Of a stretch of DNA of 64,000 bases, positions 60,627 to 64,000 are shown one piece after another. The stretch comes from an uncultured Clostridia bacterium. GTDB lineage: Bacteria > Bacillota > Clostridia > Christensenellales > CAG-314. The stretch lies in contig CAMRUG010000001.1 of assembly GCA_947053925.1 (NCBI GenBank), positions 62,001 to 126,000 on the forward strand, in the 5' to 3' direction. Within the stretch, counting starts at the first letter, position 1. Each line of letters opens with the position of its first letter. The position numbers and the translations under genes are program-made. A model generated the notes under the pieces. That model searched no databases and was not told the origin of the DNA. It was given only the letters and a program-made list of their open reading frames with translations.

Positions 60627-61349
60627 CTATTTTACTAAATTTTTAATTTTTTCGTAAGCCGTAATGCTGTCGCGTTTTGTAGATAACGGCGTTATCGAGA
60701 TATATCCGTTCATCGTTGCGTCGGTGTCCAAATTTAAATCGCTACCGAATTTATATATCATATATCCCCTTTGGTCAAAATGCCGTTCGTCCGTTTTTAT
60801 AAATTCGTCGGTATAGTATGCGCCGCCTTGTTTTGTTATTTTTATGCCGTTAACGGCGGTAGGAATATTCACATTGTAAATACCATTGTAATCAAAAAGT
60901 TTATTGTCTGAAAAATAACGGTAAATTCCATCAAGGTATTGTTTTGCAAAATCGAAGTTGTCGCGTTCGGTCGAAAACGCTATTCCGCGCATCGAGCGCA
61001 AAGCCGTTTCAAAAATTGCCGCACAAGTTCCGCTGTACAGTATGTCTTCCCCGACGTTATATCCGTTGTTTATTCCCGATAATATCAAGTCGTATTCAGC
61101 GTTAAGCCCTATCGTGGCATAGCGCACGCAGTCAACGGGAGTGGAATCGACGGAATATGCCGTTACTCCGTTCATATAGTGTACTTTTTCTATCTCTATA
61201 GGCGTGTGTACGTTTATAGCGTGGCTTTTTGCGCTTTGCGGATTTTTGGGCGCGCATACGGTAACCTCGCCCAATGTTTTTGCAAATTCTGCAAGAACTC
61301 TAAGTCCGTAAGACTGTATGCCGTCGTCGTTGGTAACAAGAATTTTCAT
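60627..61349 (-). CDS. surE: 5'-nucleotidase SurE
   Basis: Metal-dependent nucleotidase/exopolyphosphatase acting on nucleoside monophosphates in stress. The 240-residue protein opens MKILVTNDDGIQSYGL with the metal-binding Asp pair (NDD), has APKNPQSAKSHAI (conserved Ser loop), SVDSTPVDCVRYA and LILSGINNGYNVGEDILYSG (Asn ligand and GTxxAA-type turn). Start chosen at ATG 61349 because it overlaps the upstream stop (ATGA) and AAAGGA lies at good spacing; an ATG six bases earlier is possible. Confidence 0.94.
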   Translation of the reverse strand: MKILVTNDDGIQSYGLRVLAEFAKTLGEVTVCAPKNPQSAKSHAINVHTPIEIEKVHYMNGVTAYSVDSTPVDCVRYATIGLNAEYDLILSGINNGYNVGEDILYSGTCAAIFETALRSMRGIAFSTERDNFDFAKQYLDGIYRYFSDNKLFDYNGIYNVNIPTAVNGIKITKQGGAYYTDEFIKTDERHFDQRGYMIYKFGSDLNLDTDATMNGYISITPLSTKRDSITAYEKIKNLVK

Positions 61350-62332
61350 AGCCATCCTTTGTTGTTTGCCTTGTAGTCCGCAACCATTTTGTCTGCGTCT
61401 TTAAGCATAAGTTTAATTTCGCTTGTTTTGTGTAACGTTGCGCCGCAAGTACACTGGTGCCCTCCGCCGTTGTATTTTTCCGCAAGTTCATTTATTGTCA
61501 TAAACCTACTGCGCAATCTTACGCGGATTGTTCCGTCGGGCATAGCAATAAACGCCAGCCAAGCAATACAGCCCTTTATGCCTTTTAAGAAAGATACCGC
61601 TTCGCTTGCCTGCTCGGTCGTCAGTTTAAATTTGCGTTGCATTGCATTGTCAACATACAAGTACGCAACTCCGTTTTCGGTAATTTTCATTTTTTTGTAA
61701 ACATAGGCTTGGAATTTCAGATAGTCAAAGTCTTCAAGATACAAATGGGAATATAGTGTTTCGGTATCTATGCCGCTGTCCATTAACATTCCTGCAAGGC
61801 GCATTGTGTCTCCCGTCGTCGCTTCGTAACGGAAACGTCCGCTGTCGGTTACCATTCCCGTAAAAATGTACGTTGCGGCTTCGGTGTCTATTTTAAGTTC
61901 CGACTTAAACGTTTGGTAAAAGTAAGCAATCATTTCGCTTGCGGAAGAACGCCAGTCTTCTATCCAGCACAAGTCGCCGTAAGGCTTAATGTTGATATGG
62001 TGGTCTATTTTGACGAGTTCCTTTGCCTGATTGTAATAACTGTTGGAGATTCTGTCGGCAGTGGCGGTGTCGATTACTATCATCAACGCGTCATTGTAGA
62101 GTTCCGGCGCAATAGTTTTGTCGTCCGGTCCTAAAAAAGACAAGTAGTCCGAACTGTCGTTGGTTTGAAGATAAATTTCCTTGTCGGGATAAGTCAACCG
62201 CAGAATGCGGCACAATCCTTTTGTCGAGCCTATCGCGTCTCCGTCAGGACGGACGTGGCGCGTAATGACAATGCGGTTGTACGATTTTACTTTGTTAAGA
62301 ATATCCGTCATTGTTTTTAATTGTTCAGTCAT
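61346..62332 (-). CDS. DHH-DHHA1 phosphoesterase (NrnA-like), second copy in the operon
   Basis: A 328-residue phosphodiesterase/phosphatase of the NrnA group, which degrades nanoRNA, pAp or cyclic-dinucleotide products such as pApA. DHH motifs: RHVRPDGDAIGS (DxD), VIDTATADRI, DHHINIKPYG (DHH) and VTDSGRFRY. DHHA1 domain with the substrate loop GGGHQCTCGATL. The usual A-S-G in the GGGH-x-AASG loop is changed to CTCGA. It is about 40% like the upstream paralog by eye. Confidence 0.92.
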   Translation of the reverse strand: MTEQLKTMTDILNKVKSYNRIVITRHVRPDGDAIGSTKGLCRILRLTYPDKEIYLQTNDSSDYLSFLGPDDKTIAPELYNDALMIVIDTATADRISNSYYNQAKELVKIDHHINIKPYGDLCWIEDWRSSASEMIAYFYQTFKSELKIDTEAATYIFTGMVTDSGRFRYEATTGDTMRLAGMLMDSGIDTETLYSHLYLEDFDYLKFQAYVYKKMKITENGVAYLYVDNAMQRKFKLTTEQASEAVSFLKGIKGCIAWLAFIAMPDGTIRVRLRSRFMTINELAEKYNGGGHQCTCGATLHKTSEIKLMLKDADKMVADYKANNKGWL

Positions 62333-62386
62333 AAATTTTCTCCGATTATTTCAAAGTATCTGAAATATTGTTTTTGAATTAGTCAA

Positions 62387-63319
62387 TCAGTTTTCTAATG
62401 CGTTCAAGTCTTCTAGCATTTGCATTGCCGTTTCAAGGCTGTCTATAGTCGCTCCGCTTGCTTTGGCGTGTCCGCCGCCGCCGTATTTTGTTGCGATAGG
62501 ATTGATATTGTATTTTTTTGAACGCAATTCGCACAGCACTCCGCGCTCGGTCTCCGTAAAGTTAACCCAACTGTGAATACCTTTAATATCCGACATTACG
62601 CCGACCATTCCGCGCGATATTGTAAATTCGTCTGCGTTTACAGTATTTAATTCGTCTTTTGTAGTGATAATGTAAGCAACGTTTTTGTCGGTAATTTGTA
62701 TTTTAAGCGTATACTTTGCGCGCAGTTTAAGCATTTCAAAATCGTCGGCATATAATTCCGCATAAAGGGCGTTTGTGTCGATATTGTATTTGTTAAGTTC
62801 CGATGCCAAAGCAAACGTCCGTGAGTTTGTAGAATCGTAACGGAACCGTCCGCTGTCGGTTACCATTCCCGTAAACAGCGATTTAGCCGCGGCGTCGTTG
62901 AATTTGAGTCCGCTCTGTAATGCAAAGTCGGTAATAAGTCCGCAGCAACTTTCGTAAGATGTGTCCACAATGTCAATGTCGGCTATTTTTTCGCAGAAGA
63001 TATGATGGTCAAAACGTAAAGTCGCGGCGGCATTAAGATAACGGTCGTCGCTGATCATAGATTTGACGGAAGTATCGAGTATAATTGCCAAGGCGTTTTT
63101 GTAAATTTCGTCAGGGACGACATCGGTTTGCGCTCCGTCCATAAAAGCATAACGCTTTGTGCCGTCGCCGACAATATAGACTTTTTTGTCGGGGAAAGTA
63201 TTCAATATCAGTTGCTGTAATCCGTATTGACTTCCAATTGCGTCGCCGTCGGGGTTTGAATGACGGTGAATAACTATTTGGTCGTATTTTTTTATCAGTT
63301 GCAATGCCTGTTTAAACAT
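62387..63319 (-). CDS. DHH-DHHA1 phosphoesterase (NrnA-like), first copy in the operon
   Basis: A 310-residue paralog of the following gene: HRHSNPDGDAIGSQ, ILDTSVKSMI, FDHHIFCEKI, VTDSGRFRYD and GGGHAKASGATID, so both the DHH catalytic site and the canonical substrate loop GGGHAKASG are intact. Likely nanoRNase, pAp phosphatase or c-di-AMP-product hydrolase. First gene of a three-gene unit with the second DHH gene (54 bases on) and surE, all acting on short nucleotides. Confidence 0.93.
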   Translation of the reverse strand: MFKQALQLIKKYDQIVIHRHSNPDGDAIGSQYGLQQLILNTFPDKKVYIVGDGTKRYAFMDGAQTDVVPDEIYKNALAIILDTSVKSMISDDRYLNAAATLRFDHHIFCEKIADIDIVDTSYESCCGLITDFALQSGLKFNDAAAKSLFTGMVTDSGRFRYDSTNSRTFALASELNKYNIDTNALYAELYADDFEMLKLRAKYTLKIQITDKNVAYIITTKDELNTVNADEFTISRGMVGVMSDIKGIHSWVNFTETERGVLCELRSKKYNINPIATKYGGGGHAKASGATIDSLETAMQMLEDLNALEN

Positions 63320-63349
63320 ATTTTACCGCCCGTAATTTATTGAAATACC

Positions 63350-63378
63350 ATTTTAGCATAATGTTACACGTCCGTCAA
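63350..63378 (-). promoter_or_regulatory. Sigma-A promoter of the DHH-DHH-surE operon
   Basis: Minus strand TTGACG (63378-63373), 17-base spacer, TAAAAT (63355-63350). Confidence 0.75.
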
Positions 63379-63528
63379 CACAGACATTTTTTGAAGTTTG
63401 TTTTCTGTCTGGTCCTTGATAAAAAATTCAAATTAAAATAAAATTGCAACAGTGTTATAAAAATATCAATTTTTATTATAACAAACTTGCAAATTACGGC
63501 AAAATATTTCAAATCAAGGGCATATTTA

Positions 63529-63557
63529 TTGACGGATATCTTGAAATAGAGTAAAAT
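63529..63557 (+). promoter_or_regulatory. Promoter upstream of the right-edge lipoprotein gene
   Basis: TTGACG (63529-63534), 17-base spacer, TAAAAT (63552-63557), about 135 bases before the ATG. Confidence 0.55.
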
Positions 63558-63693
63558 TAAACGATAATGGAATACAATGCGGATATTATTTTATTTTCAA
63601 AATCAAGCATTTTAAAATCACAAAAGTTGACGTAAAAGACGCTGAGTTTTTGTAAAATTCTATAATGCCGCAGAGTATGAAATGAGGATAAAT

Positions 63694-64000
63694 ATGAGGA
63701 AAAAAATACTTTTGATACTTTTGGCGTTATTTGCCGTTTGTATTTGCTTGGCAGGCTGCGACGATAAAGTCAATTTTGACGGTCAAGCTAAAGTAACGTT
63801 TATGCTTAACGGAGCCAAATACAAAAACGGCACGGAGCCTGTTGTTCACTATTACAAATTGGCAGAAGGTCAAAAGACAAAAATTTTAGAGCTTAATAAG
63901 AAAAATACCGGCGCGGAATTGGTTTACGAAGGTTTTAATTTCTTGGGTTGGTACAAGGATAAAAACTTTTCGTCAAACAGTAAATGGAATTTTGCTACCG
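63694..64000 (+). CDS. Predicted lipoprotein with an InlB/Listeria-Bacteroides-type repeat (cut by the right edge)
   Basis: About 102 codons visible. Signal peptide with a hydrophobic core and lipobox LAGC (Cys at about 22), then a beta-grasp-like unit KVTFMLNGAKYKNG...YEGFNFLGWYKDKNF, which matches the InlB B-repeat/Flg_new pattern of surface proteins (V-x-F-x-x-N-G ... F-x-G-W-Y). TGAGGA precedes the ATG. The C-terminal part and the number of repeats lie outside the window. Probably a surface-exposed adhesin-like lipoprotein. Confidence 0.85.
   Translation, partial: MRKKILLILLALFAVCICLAGCDDKVNFDGQAKVTFMLNGAKYKNGTEPVVHYYKLAEGQKTKILELNKKNTGAELVYEGFNFLGWYKDKNFSSNSKWNFAT

Overview
The window is about 40% GC and gene-dense, and looks like a chromosome segment of a low-GC, endospore-forming Firmicute, most likely an uncultured Clostridia lineage (possibly Christensenellales-like; this placement is an inference). 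The grounds are a three-gene gerA-type germination operon, spmA-spmB, purine-rich ribosome binding sites, sigma-A promoters of the form TTGAC(A/G)-N17-TA(T/A/C)AAT, U-tailed terminators, a yycJ/walJ-rlmH pair, recF-gyrB-gyrA and many short overlapping operons. No prophage, CRISPR array or intact insertion sequence was recognised. The only mobile traces are a serine-recombinase remnant with a duplicated tRNA-Ser 3' end, and short intergenic repeats.

Layout. 1-8.7 kb: uppP (cut by the left edge, minus strand), then ychF, a GNAT gene, a sugar/cation symporter, walJ, a CPBP protease, rlmH, a large hydrolase-fold protein without its catalytic residues, a DUF951 gene and signal peptidase I. 9.2-15.9 kb: gerA-gerB-gerC, an M18 aminopeptidase and a phosphohexomutase. 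16-20.9 kb: an ABC-2 exporter pair (minus strand), then a three-gene ABC importer of the TrpX type behind an attenuator whose leader peptide is packed with Phe and Tyr codons. 21-26.5 kb: nagA, an SPFH-domain gene, rpmE, and a convergent CaCA exchanger-mntP operon. Both the SPFH gene and the CaCA-mntP operon sit behind yybP-ykoY-type (Mn2+) riboswitches. 27-30 kb: tRNA-Ser(UGA) and an integration scar, an EEP-family phosphatase/nuclease and a DUF308 protein. 30.5-38.3 kb: murC, a 48-residue zinc-ribbon protein, DUF3737, a YbjN-like protein, a hybrid histidine kinase, a HAD hydrolase, an ArsR regulator and a small membrane protein. 38.4-47.1 kb: recF diverging from gyrB-gyrA, then argS, a tandem-repeat region and cvpA. 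47.3-51.2 kb: a heterodimeric multidrug-type ABC exporter behind a mini-ORF and stacked hairpins that resemble the bmrB-bmrCD attenuator. 51.2-53.2 kb: an XRE repressor facing two small Cys-rich paralogs across a promoter with two identical-type palindromic operators, then a GNAT-like gene. 53.3-64 kb: queH, a lipoprotein, a TatD-linked radical SAM gene, tatD-metG, spmA-spmB, surE with two tandem DHH phosphoesterases, and the start of a second lipoprotein.

Most of the window is housekeeping: envelope (uppP, murC, lepB), nucleotide turnover (DHH, surE), topology (gyrAB, recF), translation (argS, metG, rpmE, rlmH, queH, tRNA-Ser) and sporulation. The most interesting content is regulatory. Two leader-peptide attenuators control ABC transporters. 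Two Mn2+-type riboswitches lie within 4 kb, one of them in front of an SPFH gene, which is an unexpected target. recF and cvpA look leaderless. One gene has its ribosome binding site inside a terminator hairpin. The least described protein-coding unit is the XRE/two-Cys-rich-protein module at 51.2-52.1 kb. All calls come from reading the sequence; no searches or folding programs were run.
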